Positions 42,956 through 54,194 are shown, counted from the stretch's first letter. The stretch is 64,000 bases of DNA from Flectonema sp. DT1601 (GCA_964019425.1 OZ025810.1:1054001-1118000), one strand, 5' to 3'. Program-made: numbers and translations. The notes: generated from the sequence alone by a model not told the origin.

Positions 42956-43080
42956 TAAAGATTCGCTGCTTAAAGTAAAATTCTTTATTAACAACTTGTG
43001 ATTTTTTTGTAATAACGTTCTCAAAGATACCTCATTAGTTGTGGTGGAATCATATTTCTATAAAAACAGCAACACTCGAT
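42735..43080. other. Intergenic spacer with poly-A
   Basis: An A run of about 28 nt at 42925-42952. Nothing else seen. Confidence 0.5.
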
Positions 43081-44245
43081 ATGTCAGCTACCCAGAAAGC
43101 ACGCATGAAGGAAGAAGTACCTGATTTAAAGGTAGGCGACAGAGTCGTTATGCTACGAGCCATTGACTTCGACATTGGTAGCGTCTCAAAAGGAGACAAA
43201 GGGACTATCAGTGCACTCGGTGAAGAGAATAGCAGGAATGTTGAAGTACAGATGGAGATGTATAATCTTCGAATTGATGTCGTTCCAGGAAGAGATATTT
43301 GTGTTGAAGAAATGCAAACTGAATTTGATACTTCTGAAGTTGATCCAGGGCTGTCTGAGTTCTGGTCTAGTCAGAGAAAAGATTCTTTTTCCGCTCCTTA
43401 CAACTTCCCATTTCGCGAAGACGAAGAAATGGTGGAGCGAAGCCGCGCGTACTTCGAATTATTAAACAGTCGAAGATCTTGTCGAAGTTATTCATCAGAA
43501 AAGGTTTGTGAGATTACAAATTACTTCTCAAGACTTGTGTTATTATTTAGGTATCTCAACCCAAACAGTTTCCAATCGAGGTTCTCAAAAATTGCATCCG
43601 CGCTGCTGGAACTGCTCCGAGCGGTGCTAATTTGCAACCGTGGAAGTATATTATTGTTGAGGTTTGTGTTTTTTGTATTTTTTCTCTAATTTTCTCGACA
43701 AGACGTTTCTTGATAACGAAATACGAGTGTCGAGAGTAACGCTCGTTAAGAAATATTATAAATACACCAACCAGGACAAGTCTATTCGCAAGAAGCTCCG
43801 CGAAATTGTTGAGCGCAACGAGGAAGAGAATTACAAACATCGGCTGAAGGAAGTTTGGAGAAAAGACATTCAGGCAGTTGATCCACAAAGTGAACAGATG
43901 CAGGGAGACCCGTGGCAGAAGACTTACATCGAACAGGCGGCATATATTGTTTGTATATTCAAGCAAGTCTACAGAGTTACCGCAACTGGTGGTAGGCTAC
44001 CAGTTTACTACCCAGAGCAGAGTGTTGGTATCAGTATCGGTGTTTTCTTTTCTGCCTGTCACAACGCGGGGTTAGCTGCTCTGGCTTCTTATCCTATGGG
44101 AGCAGAAGCTGAGATACGCGACGTGCTTGAGAGACCACCAAATGAAAAGCTTTGCCTCCTCGTCCCAGTTGGTATCCCATCTGTGGGATGCACAATTATG
44201 GATCACCCTCGGAAGAATATCGAAGACATATCAGCTGTGTTATAA
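43081..44245 (+). CDS. Iodotyrosine-deiodinase-like nitroreductase
   Basis: Exons 43081-43503, 43569-43661, 43775-44245 (328 aa). The N-terminal ~85 residues form an SH3/KOW-like barrel ([30 protein letters not shown]). From ~125 there is the IYD-type FMN nitroreductase: [15 protein letters not shown], then [57 protein letters not shown] and LLVPVGIPS. Exon joins restore the family alignment exactly (IIVE/DKSIRKK). Intron 1 is 65 nt and intron 2 113 nt; an alternative intron 1 acceptor at 43550 would add six residues. IYD family members are flavin dehalogenases. The substrate here is unknown. Confidence 0.87.
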
Positions 44246-45073
44246 TTATTTAATTGATGTTGTGGTCATCAAATGATATCTCGTCGTAGAGTTTTCAGAG
44301 TACGGACGTGACGAGCTCTTAGCAGTCACACCTTACCTGTTGATCTCTTCTCATATAGGGAACGCGATAAAAAGACTTCTCGTGTTGATATGTTATCTGT
44401 GGAATGGTATCTGTGGAATAGTGTTTCGATAATAAGAGTAGAGGAGAGAATAGCCTGACTGTAGAAAGAAAGGACGAAAAAAAAAAAAAAAAAAAAAAAA
44501 GCGAAAACGAAAAAAAAAAAAAAAAAAAATTTCGATTAAGGACATCTCAAGTTGCACTTCCGTGAGATCAGTTTCTTGTCTTTGACGGAATGTTGCTATC
44601 TTACACTCAAAGAGTTGGTGGAGGAAACACATGTTGTCGTGTGTGTGTGATGCGTACTTTAATTCGTATTACATTACGTAGGGTTTACTCGCTGTACTCT
44701 ATTGCAGTTTTTATTTTTGCATTTTTTTCATTCAAATTAATTTTATTAGTTTCCTCTGCAGATGTCTTCCCCTTTCGATATTGTCCTATATAATATTATA
44801 ATTACAAGGTGCTTACTATCACACTGATGTTGTAATCTCTCGATTGCAGACGGAACCGTTTTGGAGGAACTTCTTCCTCTTCTGGGCAATGGACTGATTG
44901 GGAAGTGAATTATAATTTCCCTCCTATTTTATTGTATTGGCTGTTAAGCATTACCTGCACACAGCATAGTCATATCGTGCTGCTAACATTCATTAAGTTA
45001 CAGGATGAAAACATTTGTGAGTATCTTGGTGCTGATCTCAGATCAGTAATTTACTCTCGTTGAGCGATGATAT

Positions 45074-45109
<36 letters not shown>

Positions 45110-45828
45110 CAAATGAGACAAAATAATTTCTGTAATTTAGTTTTTATTTTTATTTTTTTTTTGTTTATATTGCAATTTTATCAAATAATTATTTTTTTTA
45201 AGTCGGGTTTTTTTTTGCAGCGCCTTCTTTTTTGATTGTGTTGTTACACGTCTACGGCTAGCCTGTTGTGGGTTTATCTGATTTTTCTGTTCTTTTCTAT
45301 AATGTTACAAAATAAATAAATAAATTGTTTGCGATGAATAACTAAAACGATTCAGTGTCGTGTGGTGCTTCTGCCTGTCTCTGCGGGTACGAGATAGGTG
45401 CCGGACTTTACTTTCGTGACATCAGAGTCGTCAAATGTGATAGGATGAATCTTTTTAAAGATTTTACAGCGTGGAGTACCAAAATAACCTTTGAGCCGTC
45501 ACCATGGTTTATTTAATGCAAGTAATCTGTATTTTCATTTTCTTTTTGGTGGGTTGGTTCCTTCTCCTTTTATATTGAATTATGTTTCTTTCTTTCCTAA
45601 TTACGCTCGACTGCAATTTGTCGTTATTTCACAAGGGGAAAAAAAAAAAAAATAAATAAATAAAAAAAAAAGATTTTGTCTCTTTGTGCAGAATCGTCAT
45701 TTTTTTTTTCTAAACAGCACTCTAAGCAGTAGCACGCTAAGAGTTACGATTTCTATACTACCAATGTACCCTAAATACGTATGTATTGATCTGGGTAATT
45801 GTTTCATTTCTCATTCAGACGATACAAT
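44246..45828. other. Longest spacer of the array (1.6 kb)
   Basis: Holds two A runs (44478-44500 and 44511-44529), a ~30-nt T run at 45073-45102 and further T-rich sequence. The short ORFs lack ATG context or conservation. The acceptor TTTCTCATTCAG at ~45818 belongs to the next gene. Confidence 0.5.
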
Positions 45829-46617
45829 ATGGTTGGACTCTCCAGTACACTCATCCAAAAAGGTCGCAAGAAGCGAACAGAAATGATGTGGAACAAGAAA
45901 CACAAAGTAGGAGACATCGACCTCTCCAAGACAGGAACATTCGGATTCGTTGAAGATGTTGAAGCTGAGGTAGAACGAATCCGCAGAAAACAAGAAGGAG
46001 ACAGATATGGTAACGGACTTGATGATACTCACAAAGGGTTGGAATCTTTAATAAAAATAGATCCCAATTCTATGACGTTCTGCGACGCGATTGCAACTCC
46101 GAGGTCACCAAGAAGTCCACGCAGTCCAATAACCCCGCGTTCTAATTGTGACTCGTTTGGATGTGGGAAACTCACTCCTCGAACACCGAGAAGTGCGAGA
46201 AGTTTATCACCACGTTCTCCAAGAATACGATCACCGAGATCTCCAATTAGTAGAATGCATCTAAATCCTCGTTATGGTTTACAATCTATTAGTCCTCCTA
46301 GAAGAGGTCGTTCTGTGTGTAGTGTTTCTCCTTGTCGTGACCGTACTCTATTCGCTCCTCCAGGACTACCTTCGATAACCGTTACGAATACTTCAATCTC
46401 TCGATGGAAGAATTACGATTGGAGTCGCATTCTTTCATTTCTGTGTAGACATCGACACTTTCTGTTGACGTTCTTACTCGTCTTCACGCTGTCACTCGAA
46501 TCAGAAATCTCATTTTCTTATACAATTTTAATTAGTATCTGTGTGAGTGTTGTAGTCAGCTTGTGTCCGTGGACTGATATTACTAACGCCCCATCATTGT
46601 TGGCTGATTTTAATTAA
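45829..46617 (+). CDS. Membrane protein with SPR repeats
   Basis: A 262-aa protein starting MVGLSSTLIQKG, ten bases after a TCATTCAG acceptor. Charged N-terminus, then Ser-Pro-Arg repeats (ATPRSPRSPRSPITPRS, RSLSPRSPRIRSPRSP), likely phosphorylated. Two hydrophobic segments end the protein (FLLTFLLVFTLSLES and YTILISICVSVVVSLCPW), suggesting a C-terminal hairpin membrane anchor of reticulon-like geometry. No family is recognised. Confidence 0.7.
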   Translation: MVGLSSTLIQKGRKKRTEMMWNKKHKVGDIDLSKTGTFGFVEDVEAEVERIRRKQEGDRYGNGLDDTHKGLESLIKIDPNSMTFCDAIATPRSPRSPRSPITPRSNCDSFGCGKLTPRTPRSARSLSPRSPRIRSPRSPISRMHLNPRYGLQSISPPRRGRSVCSVSPCRDRTLFAPPGLPSITVTNTSISRWKNYDWSRILSFLCRHRHFLLTFLLVFTLSLESEISFSYTILISICVSVVVSLCPWTDITNAPSLLADFN

Positions 46618-47193
46618 GTATTCTTGTCCAACCTTTTTTTTGTACTTTAATTCGAATCGAATGTTGCGACTCGTAACATTACCTCGTTTTCAACCCGTTT
46701 TTTTTTAATTTTCTTTATTGTACAGCTCTGCGGGTTGCATTGCGAGTTTTTTATTTTATTTTAAACACTACCAGATTTATTATAACTAGCATTAGGAAGA
46801 ATGCTTCCTGGAATGCTAGCGATTCCACATTTCGATTTTATATTTGACATTGTCCCACTCCCACCCTCGTCTTTCTTGTTAGCATACTAAGCTACTTGCT
46901 ATGTTGTCTTTCGGAAGGTGTCTCACATTTAGCTATCGTGACGAACTAGATTGTATTGTACCTCATTTTATTTTATTTTTATTTTTAAAATCTGAATTGA
47001 AAACTTGTATTTTTGAAAGTCGTTTATTCTTGTGGCTTAGCGGAATAATTATTTTACAACTTTCAGCTTATCAACATGTGGAAATCATGGATCACATTGC
47101 TATCAGTTATAAAAAAGGGTAATTATTAGCAGGTAGTATGTTGTTATTATTATTCACATTGTTCGGACAGGTAGCAGAGAAAGGAAGACACAA
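46618..47193. other. Intergenic region
   Basis: A 73-aa ORF at 46901 is hydrophobic and unsupported. Nothing else seen. Confidence 0.45.
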
Positions 47194-48615
47194 ATGCCAG
47201 CGGCGGGGGACGACAGCTGGCACTCTTTGGAAACTCTTGCTGGGGAAGTTTCTATGCCGGTGGAATCCGTAAACGTATCCGATGAATTTAAAAAGATCCA
47301 AGGTATCATCGCAAAATCTGGTGGAGACCGCGCGCGAAATCTCAGTGAGAGAAGTCTGACGATGTTTGCAGAAGGGAGACATGAAACAGCTATAGAGACG
47401 ATCACGAAGGCTATTTCAGTACATCCGAATAACGCTGTGCTACGATGTAATAGATCTTCAATGTACCTTCGGATGGGGAGATTAGATGACGCGCTACGAG
47501 ATTCTAAAATATGTTGTCTGATGCAACCCAGTTGGCCACAGTCACATCTAGTTTGTGGTAAAGTATTACTTCAGATGGGTTGTCCAAGTAAAGCAGTGTC
47601 GTCACTTAATATCGCAATCTCTTGTAGTAATGATCCGATACCTGAAGCTGAGGAACTTCTTCGAAATATCAGACGATCAACAACAGCTTCTCCACCATCA
47701 CATAACCACAGTCCCACCTTACCTAGTCCTAGCGGTACGGGATATCGAAGAACGATTATCCCAAACTATACAAACTATGCAGCAAATCAAAGTCCACTTG
47801 CTGCTTCACCAATTACTCGATTTGAAAAAAGGCAATCCAGGGATTGGCAGGAAATAGATATAAAGTCGGAAGCGTATGCAATTCCACCGGCTCCAATCAA
47901 AACAAAAGAGGTAATCGAGAAACCCCGTCCCTCGGTTACACAACAACGTCCGCTACTTATCCAAAGCAAAGAGTATTTAGGTATTGTTGGTATTATAGGA
48001 AGCCTTCTTTCGTGTATCATCACAACCGCAAGTGTTTGTGCGGTGGGGAAACTCTCTGGTGAGCCACGAGGTTGCATTATTCAATTGGGTCTCACTGCGA
48101 CATGGGGAAGTGTAATGTCAGCTCACTTTGAGAAAAGAATCCCTTGGAAGCGATGTGTTGGGTTTATCCTTATGCTTGGAGTCACACTTGCTATTTCTGG
48201 AGTACTTTTACCACTCTACTATGTAGCAACAAGCTGTCTTGTTGTTATGCAATGCTTGTCAGTTATTACGAGTAGCAGGGCTGCGGTAGGGAAGATCCAC
48301 ACTGGGCTATTCTCTCGTTTTCTGATGTTTGTTGGAGTTTCTCATCAGGTCTTTGGTTCTATATCTGGTGTTTGGTATCGAAATCCTGTCTTTGCAATCC
48401 TTTCGTTGGTAAGTTTGACTGCTTTCGCAGCACCTCTCCACTCTGACACTTCCCTTCTCCAACCCTTCGGAATTTCATCTCGAGAATGGCTTTGGGTTCT
48501 CATAAACGCGGTATTGGGATCGGCTTTACTTGCTGCAATAAACACAACTGATATACCGTGTAAGTGTTATCACGATGCGTATACCGACAATTCCATGTGG
48601 TGGTTCTCTTTTTGA
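47194..48615 (+). CDS. TPR protein with C-terminal membrane domain
   Basis: A 473-aa protein. Residues ~48-155 contain three TPRs (ERSLTMFAEGRHETAIETIT, AVLRCNRSSMYLRMGRLDDA, SHLVCGKVLLQMGCPSKAVS). A Ser/Pro linker follows. From ~255 there are five or six hydrophobic helices (GIVGIIGSLLSCIITTASVC, CVGFILMLGVTLAISGVLL, YYVATSCLVVMQCLSVI, FAILSLVSLTAFAAP, WLWVLINAVLGSALLAA). The soluble TPR plus polytopic tail suggests a membrane-bound scaffold or co-chaperone. The membrane part is unrecognised. Confidence 0.78.
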   Translation: MPAAGDDSWHSLETLAGEVSMPVESVNVSDEFKKIQGIIAKSGGDRARNLSERSLTMFAEGRHETAIETITKAISVHPNNAVLRCNRSSMYLRMGRLDDALRDSKICCLMQPSWPQSHLVCGKVLLQMGCPSKAVSSLNIAISCSNDPIPEAEELLRNIRRSTTASPPSHNHSPTLPSPSGTGYRRTIIPNYTNYAANQSPLAASPITRFEKRQSRDWQEIDIKSEAYAIPPAPIKTKEVIEKPRPSVTQQRPLLIQSKEYLGIVGIIGSLLSCIITTASVCAVGKLSGEPRGCIIQLGLTATWGSVMSAHFEKRIPWKRCVGFILMLGVTLAISGVLLPLYYVATSCLVVMQCLSVITSSRAAVGKIHTGLFSRFLMFVGVSHQVFGSISGVWYRNPVFAILSLVSLTAFAAPLHSDTSLLQPFGISSREWLWVLINAVLGSALLAAINTTDIPCKCYHDAYTDNSMWWFSF

Positions 48616-49195
48616 CTCTGAAGACCTTGTATCCCCTCCGTGGTGTTCAGGACGTTCTATTCCTTCTTTTCTCATCTTCTTATCTCACTCGCTTTTGTAC
48701 TTCATCTTCTCAACGTTATTAGTGCGATGTCTTCACTTTGCTGTTAGAGACTTAGTTGTGATGTAACCTGTTGATCATACTATTAAATAGTTGTTCCCTG
48801 TCAACAGATTTCCATATTAGTGACTGTTTACACTTGCAGACGTGTATTTCACGCTTCGGTTATTTGATTTGGTTTGTTAAAAGTAAAAAATATACTTAGA
48901 CATGACAGGCCCCAACTCTTCAACTGAAGTTTATTTATTGTTCTTGTTACTGTTTGTCATACTTGTTGGTTTCAATCTCGAATCAGAGATTGTTACTTTT
49001 TGTAGTTTCTGTTTTATTAAGACGCTTCGTTGTTGTTTAGATTTATGAGAATAGTAAGTTGTGCGGCTTTTTTTATTTTAATTCTTCTTTTTTTTTCCAC
49101 CAGCCGACTATGATTGGAAATCCAATGTCGTTCTCCGATGGGAACTACAAGGTGAAGGGTTTACTTATTAACATCACCAGTACACATAACCGAAA
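48616..49195. other. Intergenic region with upstream ORF
   Basis: Two acceptors precede the metacaspase: TTTTTTTTCCACCAG at ~49104 and TTATTAACATCACCAG at ~49180. Between them a 30-codon ORF starts at ~49110 and its TGA overlaps the metacaspase ATG (ATGA). Use of the second acceptor removes it. Confidence 0.5.
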
Positions 49196-50324
49196 ATGAA
49201 CTTCTTGAAAGAAGCAAAAGCAAAGGCTGAGGGGATGCTAAAAACAGCAACAGAGAGGAGTGAGGCAGTGCTTGCAGGTCACAGTGAAGAGGAATACGAA
49301 GAGCAATGCAGAGGAATCTGTCCAGCGGAAGTCTTTATGTTTAGTGGCTGTATGGATGAACAGACCTCTGCAGATGTGTCAAACGTTCAATCATTTGGAT
49401 TGCCACCCGGAAGCGGACCTGGAGGAGCTGGCGGCGCCTGTACTAACGCTTTGCTCGCCAGGGCTTATAAGTCTGGTAGCGCAAGTTGGATGACTGTTCT
49501 CACAGATATGTGCAGCTTTTTAGAAAAAAAAGGCTACACACAGAAACCCATGCTGTCAACATCTCGAAAGACAGACCTCTCATCATCATTTTATATCGGT
49601 CAGAATACGACGGGTCGTAAGTTAGCTGTTTTAATTGGAATCAACTACACAACTCATGAACAGGGAAGACTATCTGGTTGTGTTAATGACGTGGTCTCTA
49701 TGAAAGAATATATTTGTAGGACTGAAGGCTTTACTGAGAACTCGTCTACGATGAAGATTCTCGTTGACGCTCCGCACAGAGACATTGGAATCCCAACAAT
49801 TCATCCAAATAAGAAGAATATAATGGAAGCTATTAACTGGATAGTTGGGGAAGCTAGAGAGGGCGATGCGCTTTTCTTTCACTACAGCGGTCACGGAGGT
49901 CAGCAGAAAGACCAAAGCGGAGATGAAGCCGATGGATTGGATGAAACATTAATCCCTGAGGACTACACTTCAAGTGGTGTTATAACTGACGACCAGTTAT
50001 TTGAGCTCTTAGTCTCACGACTCCCTTCTTCTGTTCGTTTAGTAGCAGTCATGGATTGCTGTCACTCGGGTACTATTCTTGATCTCCCTTATACCTTTGT
50101 TGCTGATAAGCAGAACCTTGCTGCTGCCTCCAGTGGTGGATTTACTATTCCAAACCCCGACTTCGTTGCAATTATAAAGAAATTATTCAAAATGGGAATC
50201 GAAGTTATTGAAAAGAAGTATCCTGGAGTGCGGTCATTTGCGGGTAAGTTTATGGCTGTCTGATTGCTTGAGAAAGTACTTTAAGATTCAAACAGGTTTT
50301 TCTCCAAAAAAAAGTCCCCCGTGA
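49196..50324 (+). CDS. Metacaspase, type III (p10 before p20)
   Basis: Exons 49196-50243 and 50296-50324 (358 aa; intron GTAAGT..CAAACAG, 52 nt). Residues ~41-133 form the p10-like domain normally found at the C-terminus: EVFMFSGCMDEQTSADVSNV, GGACTNALL, KKGYTQKPMLSTSRKTDLSS. The p20 catalytic domain follows from ~136: AVLIGINY, LSGCVNDV, catalytic H233 in FHYSGHGG and C289 in VMDCCHSGT, then DEADGLDETLIPEDY. The protein ends soon after p20 (ends ..KKSPP), so no second p10 is present. Metacaspases are Ca-dependent Arg/Lys-specific cysteine proteases. This domain order defines type III, known mainly from algae with secondary plastids. Confidence 0.9.
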
Positions 50325-50770
50325 GAGAGAACTACTTGAGATCACCTGTTTATAATGTACTATTTCTGACTACTTTGGTGCTTCGATGACGATTTGGTAA
50401 AAGCTTCGAAAACGGAAATCTTCAGTGAAGACCTTCAATTAATTAAAGAACATCTTGTCGTGGGCACACTGTTTGTCTATATTGTTTGGTATGTGTCCTG
50501 AATCCCTCGATACTTGCTGTTCTAAATTTCTACCTTCTTTTACACCTGGTGCTAAAAGCACCGCACATTGTATATTACATTACGTTATTCTCTCTCTCGC
50601 TATTACGGATTCACAGAATCTTATTTCTGTAGGAAACACTTATTCCATTAATGAATTCCCACTTCTTTCCCGGAGTTGTTTATGTACATTTCCTGAATTT
50701 GGGGGAGATAATGATAACTTCAAGAAGTCTAACCTTTTATATTTAACCAACGATTAGTTACAATAACAAG
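50325..50770. other. Intergenic region
   Basis: A 100-aa ORF here starts on TTG and has no domain signal. No other feature. Confidence 0.45.
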
Positions 50771-52624
50771 ATGCCGCAAACTCCCAGGGGATCATCCAAG
50801 AAGGCTATTGGCAGTGAGGGTATCGCTGTATTTGTTCGGATGCGACCAGCTTTTCGAGAGGAAGTAACTGAAGGAGACTGCATGAGGTCAATCAGAGTCA
50901 CGGAGAGAGAAAACAAAGTCTGGGTCAGAGATCGTTTCGTAGAAGAGAACAGTTTTGATTTTAACGGAGTCTTTGGGCCAACTAGCACTCAACAAGATGT
51001 CTTTGAGCAAGTTGGCAAACCGGCCGTAAAGGCAGCTCTCTCAGGTAGAAACGGGACATTCATGGCGTACGGTCAAACAGGAACAGGGAAAACATATACA
51101 GCATTCAATGAGGAACCAAATAAAGAAGGACTCATGGCCAGGTGTGTTGGACATGTATTTGATCAGGTTTCAAGAGATACATCTTCTGACTATCAACTTA
51201 GTCTTCAATATCTTCAACTGTATAATGACAGTATGTATGATTTACTTACAACTGATCACTCGCAGGATTCAAAATCTGAGCAACTCGCAGTCAGAGAAGA
51301 TACCGACCTTGGTACTTATGTCAGCGGTGCTCGTGATACAGTTGTGACATCATACCAGGAGGTACTCTCATTGTTTGAGTCAGCAAATCGTCATAGAATA
51401 GTACGCCTCACTAGCATGAATGCGCAGTCATCACGTTCTCACGCAATTTTTATTTTGTCAATTCGAAGAACCAGCAAACTTCAGGCAGGCACTACTATCT
51501 GTGGAAAGCTGACAATCGTCGATTTGGCTGGATCAGAACGGATTAAGAGGACGAGGGCGGATGGCGTACAACGTTCTGAGGCTCAGGCCATAAATAAATC
51601 ACTTGCTTGCTTGGGCAATGTTATTCACGCATTAGCTGATCAATCCACAGCTAAGAACAGACACATTCCTTACAGAGACTCTAAACTAACGAGACTGTTA
51701 CAAGACTCTCTGGGAGAATATGGTCATGCAAGTATTATGATTACCTTCTCTCCAGCACTGGTTGACATCACTGAAACAAGCAGCTCACTTGCATTCGGAC
51801 AGCGAGCGTTAAAAGTCAGAAGACAGCATAAAGGTCCGCGACTGGCAGTTGACCACAAAGCTCTAACGAGACAATTGCAACTTGAAATCCGCCAACTGAA
51901 ATCTAAAGAACAAGAATTGTTTTCGACTGTCGAAAGACACGAACAAGAAGTTGGCAGGATGCGTTCTACAATTGAAGAAGACGAGGCGCTGATCGATGAA
52001 ATGGAAATTCATATGAAACAGTGCGGTCGTAAAATTCAAAAGTTACAACTTCAGGTAACCAGTCAGAAGGAGTCAGTTAATACTTCATCAAGTATTCTAG
52101 TTAATCATGAAGAAGAGAAATCAGAAACCCTTTTATGTCACGCGGCGGAAATCCAAAAACTAAGGGGAGAGATGGAGCGCTGCCAGCAAAACTACGAAAG
52201 TGATAAGAGTTCTCTTCTCCGTCAGCTGACTGATGAACGTGGTGAGAAGGATGCTCTTCGGATTGAAAACGAGCGCTTGAAGCAGCAATTGGGTGATCTA
52301 CTTCACGAAAATAATTCCGACCTTCAGGAGGAAGTAATGGTGCTTACCTCTGAAGTTATTACCGCTCGCTCCAACACTGAAGTGAAAACTAAAGAAGTTC
52401 AATTACTCCAAAATGAGCTTTCATCACTTCGCTCAGAACTTTCTTCACGTCCTCCGTCGCCAAACGATTCTTACCAGAGATCGATGTCCTCATCGTCTGG
52501 CCTGTTGGTGGCAGGCAGGAGTTTTTCTCTCCCCCAACCTGAAGACGACTTTAGTTCTGACTGCGGCATGGGAGTCGCTCCAAGAAGGATTCCACTGCAA
52601 CAGCTGGCTGCTAATTATCAATAA
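50771..52624 (+). CDS. Kinesin motor protein
   Basis: A 617-aa N-terminal-motor kinesin. Residues ~18-360 carry the motor: IAVFVRMRP, P-loop GQTGTGKT (101-108), switch I NAQSSRSHAIF, switch II TIVDLAGSER, microtubule-binding YRDSKLTRLLQDSLG, and LAFGQRALKV before the neck. Residues ~370-570 are coiled coil (LTRQLQLEIRQLKSKEQEL). The C-terminus is Ser/Pro-rich with no extra domain. All nucleotide-binding motifs are intact, so it should be an active plus-end motor. The motor most resembles ungrouped or ARK-like kinesins by eye; the subfamily is uncertain. Confidence 0.93.
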   Translation: MPQTPRGSSKKAIGSEGIAVFVRMRPAFREEVTEGDCMRSIRVTERENKVWVRDRFVEENSFDFNGVFGPTSTQQDVFEQVGKPAVKAALSGRNGTFMAYGQTGTGKTYTAFNEEPNKEGLMARCVGHVFDQVSRDTSSDYQLSLQYLQLYNDSMYDLLTTDHSQDSKSEQLAVREDTDLGTYVSGARDTVVTSYQEVLSLFESANRHRIVRLTSMNAQSSRSHAIFILSIRRTSKLQAGTTICGKLTIVDLAGSERIKRTRADGVQRSEAQAINKSLACLGNVIHALADQSTAKNRHIPYRDSKLTRLLQDSLGEYGHASIMITFSPALVDITETSSSLAFGQRALKVRRQHKGPRLAVDHKALTRQLQLEIRQLKSKEQELFSTVERHEQEVGRMRSTIEEDEALIDEMEIHMKQCGRKIQKLQLQVTSQKESVNTSSSILVNHEEEKSETLLCHAAEIQKLRGEMERCQQNYESDKSSLLRQLTDERGEKDALRIENERLKQQLGDLLHENNSDLQEEVMVLTSEVITARSNTEVKTKEVQLLQNELSSLRSELSSRPPSPNDSYQRSMSSSSGLLVAGRSFSLPQPEDDFSSDCGMGVAPRRIPLQQLAANYQ

Positions 52625-52805
52625 AGACTTCTATCCTTACCTGTTGTCGTGGTTTTAGAAAATTAAATTCAAGAAGTGAAGTTCAATAGAAAACCTTTAT
52701 TCTTATTCTGTTCAATGCCTTAAGTAGATATTTCTGTATTGTAGATCGCTAGAGTTGTTACACGAACTAAACCGCTAAATATTATTTGTATTACTTTCTT
52801 TCAGA

Positions 52806-54023
52806 ATGACTGCAAAATGTAGAAATCCAAATTTCTTGATCAATGCAAGATCACGCCGCGTTACATCATGGGTAAGTGGGGCCGATCGCAAAAGGCCGGA
52901 GGTAGCGAATGTGCTTGGAGCAAGGACTGACGGTGCAGCTGCACATAGAATAAAAGAAGTTACATCCAGAAATCTGATGAGCGTTTGGAAAGCTGAGCGC
53001 AGTGTACGAGATGAGGGATATGACATTGGAGAAATGACGTTAACAAGTCTCATGTTGAGGTACACAAAATTGAAGAAGTTTAAAGACGCTCGCCGATGCT
53101 ACGAACAACTTCTGAATAAAAACAAAGGAGTACTATCCCTAGAGACTTTAAACACTGCATTGTATTTAGCAGTGTGTCAATCTGATCTAAAGCAATCCAT
53201 GACTGTCTGGAATCATATTAAAGAAGCTGGCCACCCTCACACACCTGAAGCCTATACGAATATAATTATGCTTCATCGCAATTTAGGAAGACATGATAAT
53301 GCAGTGAAGGCCTATCAGCAGATGAAAATTGATGGGGTTACTCCCTCGCTCCACAGTCTGTCTGTCGTTTTAAAGTCTGTTACAGATCCGAAAGTAGCGA
53401 AAGAATTAGTCGGCGATAGAGAAATTGATGATTATGTGAGGACTGACCTTGTTCGAATTCTGTCACATTCTGGAAAATTTGATGAGGCGTTTAATATCGC
53501 AGCAGAGTGTCAACCAAATACACTGACACGGCCAGTTGTGTGGACGCAACTCGGACTCGGTATTGCTGTTCATCCTTCTGTTGAAAGATACAATTGGTGG
53601 TTTAAAAATATAGATCTTTACGTCACTCATCCTGACATCCAACTTTACGGTGCAGCACTTAAATGCATTCGATCAATTGTAATTGCATCCACTACAGATC
53701 GGGAAACTCAACGTTGTTTGGAAATAACTTCGAAGGTTCTCTTGCGAGTTTCAAAGCATTCCTCTCGTTGGCCGAAGGACACACTCCGTTCTGGAGCTGT
53801 CCCGTTTTGGTTGAATTTGTTCTCTATCTATTACACTGCCAGGGATTTGGGAAAGTTGCGGGAACTTAACAGCAGACTGACCAGAGAGGGTGTAAAAATT
53901 CCCTCGCAATGCGCTAGTATGTTAGAAGTTCTGGAAAAAGATATGCAAGCCCCTCAGGAGGTTCAGCCAAAAGCAATTCCGGGAAGCAAAAATAAAAAGA
54001 AAGACTACTTGCACTTCGCATAG
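52806..54023 (+). CDS. Pentatricopeptide-repeat (PPR) protein
   Basis: A 405-aa protein starting one base after TACTTTCTTTCAG. The N-terminus is basic and Arg/Ser-rich (MTAKCRNPNFLINARSRRVT), fitting a mitochondrial presequence. PPR motifs from ~75: MTLTSLMLRYTKLKKFKDAR, ETLNTALYLAVCQSDLKQSM, EAYTNIIMLHRNLGRHDNAV with YQQMKIDGVTPS, and a degenerate set after that. PPR proteins bind organellar RNA. The basic C-terminus GSKNKKKDYLHFA is short. Which RNA it binds cannot be told. Confidence 0.85.
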   Translation: MTAKCRNPNFLINARSRRVTSWVSGADRKRPEVANVLGARTDGAAAHRIKEVTSRNLMSVWKAERSVRDEGYDIGEMTLTSLMLRYTKLKKFKDARRCYEQLLNKNKGVLSLETLNTALYLAVCQSDLKQSMTVWNHIKEAGHPHTPEAYTNIIMLHRNLGRHDNAVKAYQQMKIDGVTPSLHSLSVVLKSVTDPKVAKELVGDREIDDYVRTDLVRILSHSGKFDEAFNIAAECQPNTLTRPVVWTQLGLGIAVHPSVERYNWWFKNIDLYVTHPDIQLYGAALKCIRSIVIASTTDRETQRCLEITSKVLLRVSKHSSRWPKDTLRSGAVPFWLNLFSIYYTARDLGKLRELNSRLTREGVKIPSQCASMLEVLEKDMQAPQEVQPKAIPGSKNKKKDYLHFA

Positions 54024-54194
54024 AACTCAGCGCTCAGTGATGTCCGTGATCAGAACTGATGATGACAACCTGATTCACTGATACTGTAACTCATGGTACG
54101 TAGTGCCTCCCTACAGACCTTGTAGAATAAGACTTTAGGATTAGCATTTAATGAATAATTATTTAATCAATTCTCTACCACAGACACTTCAAAG

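Noticed and set aside
50455-50757. 100-aa ORF between metacaspase and kinesin
   Set aside because: Starts on TTG, no acceptor context and no domain.
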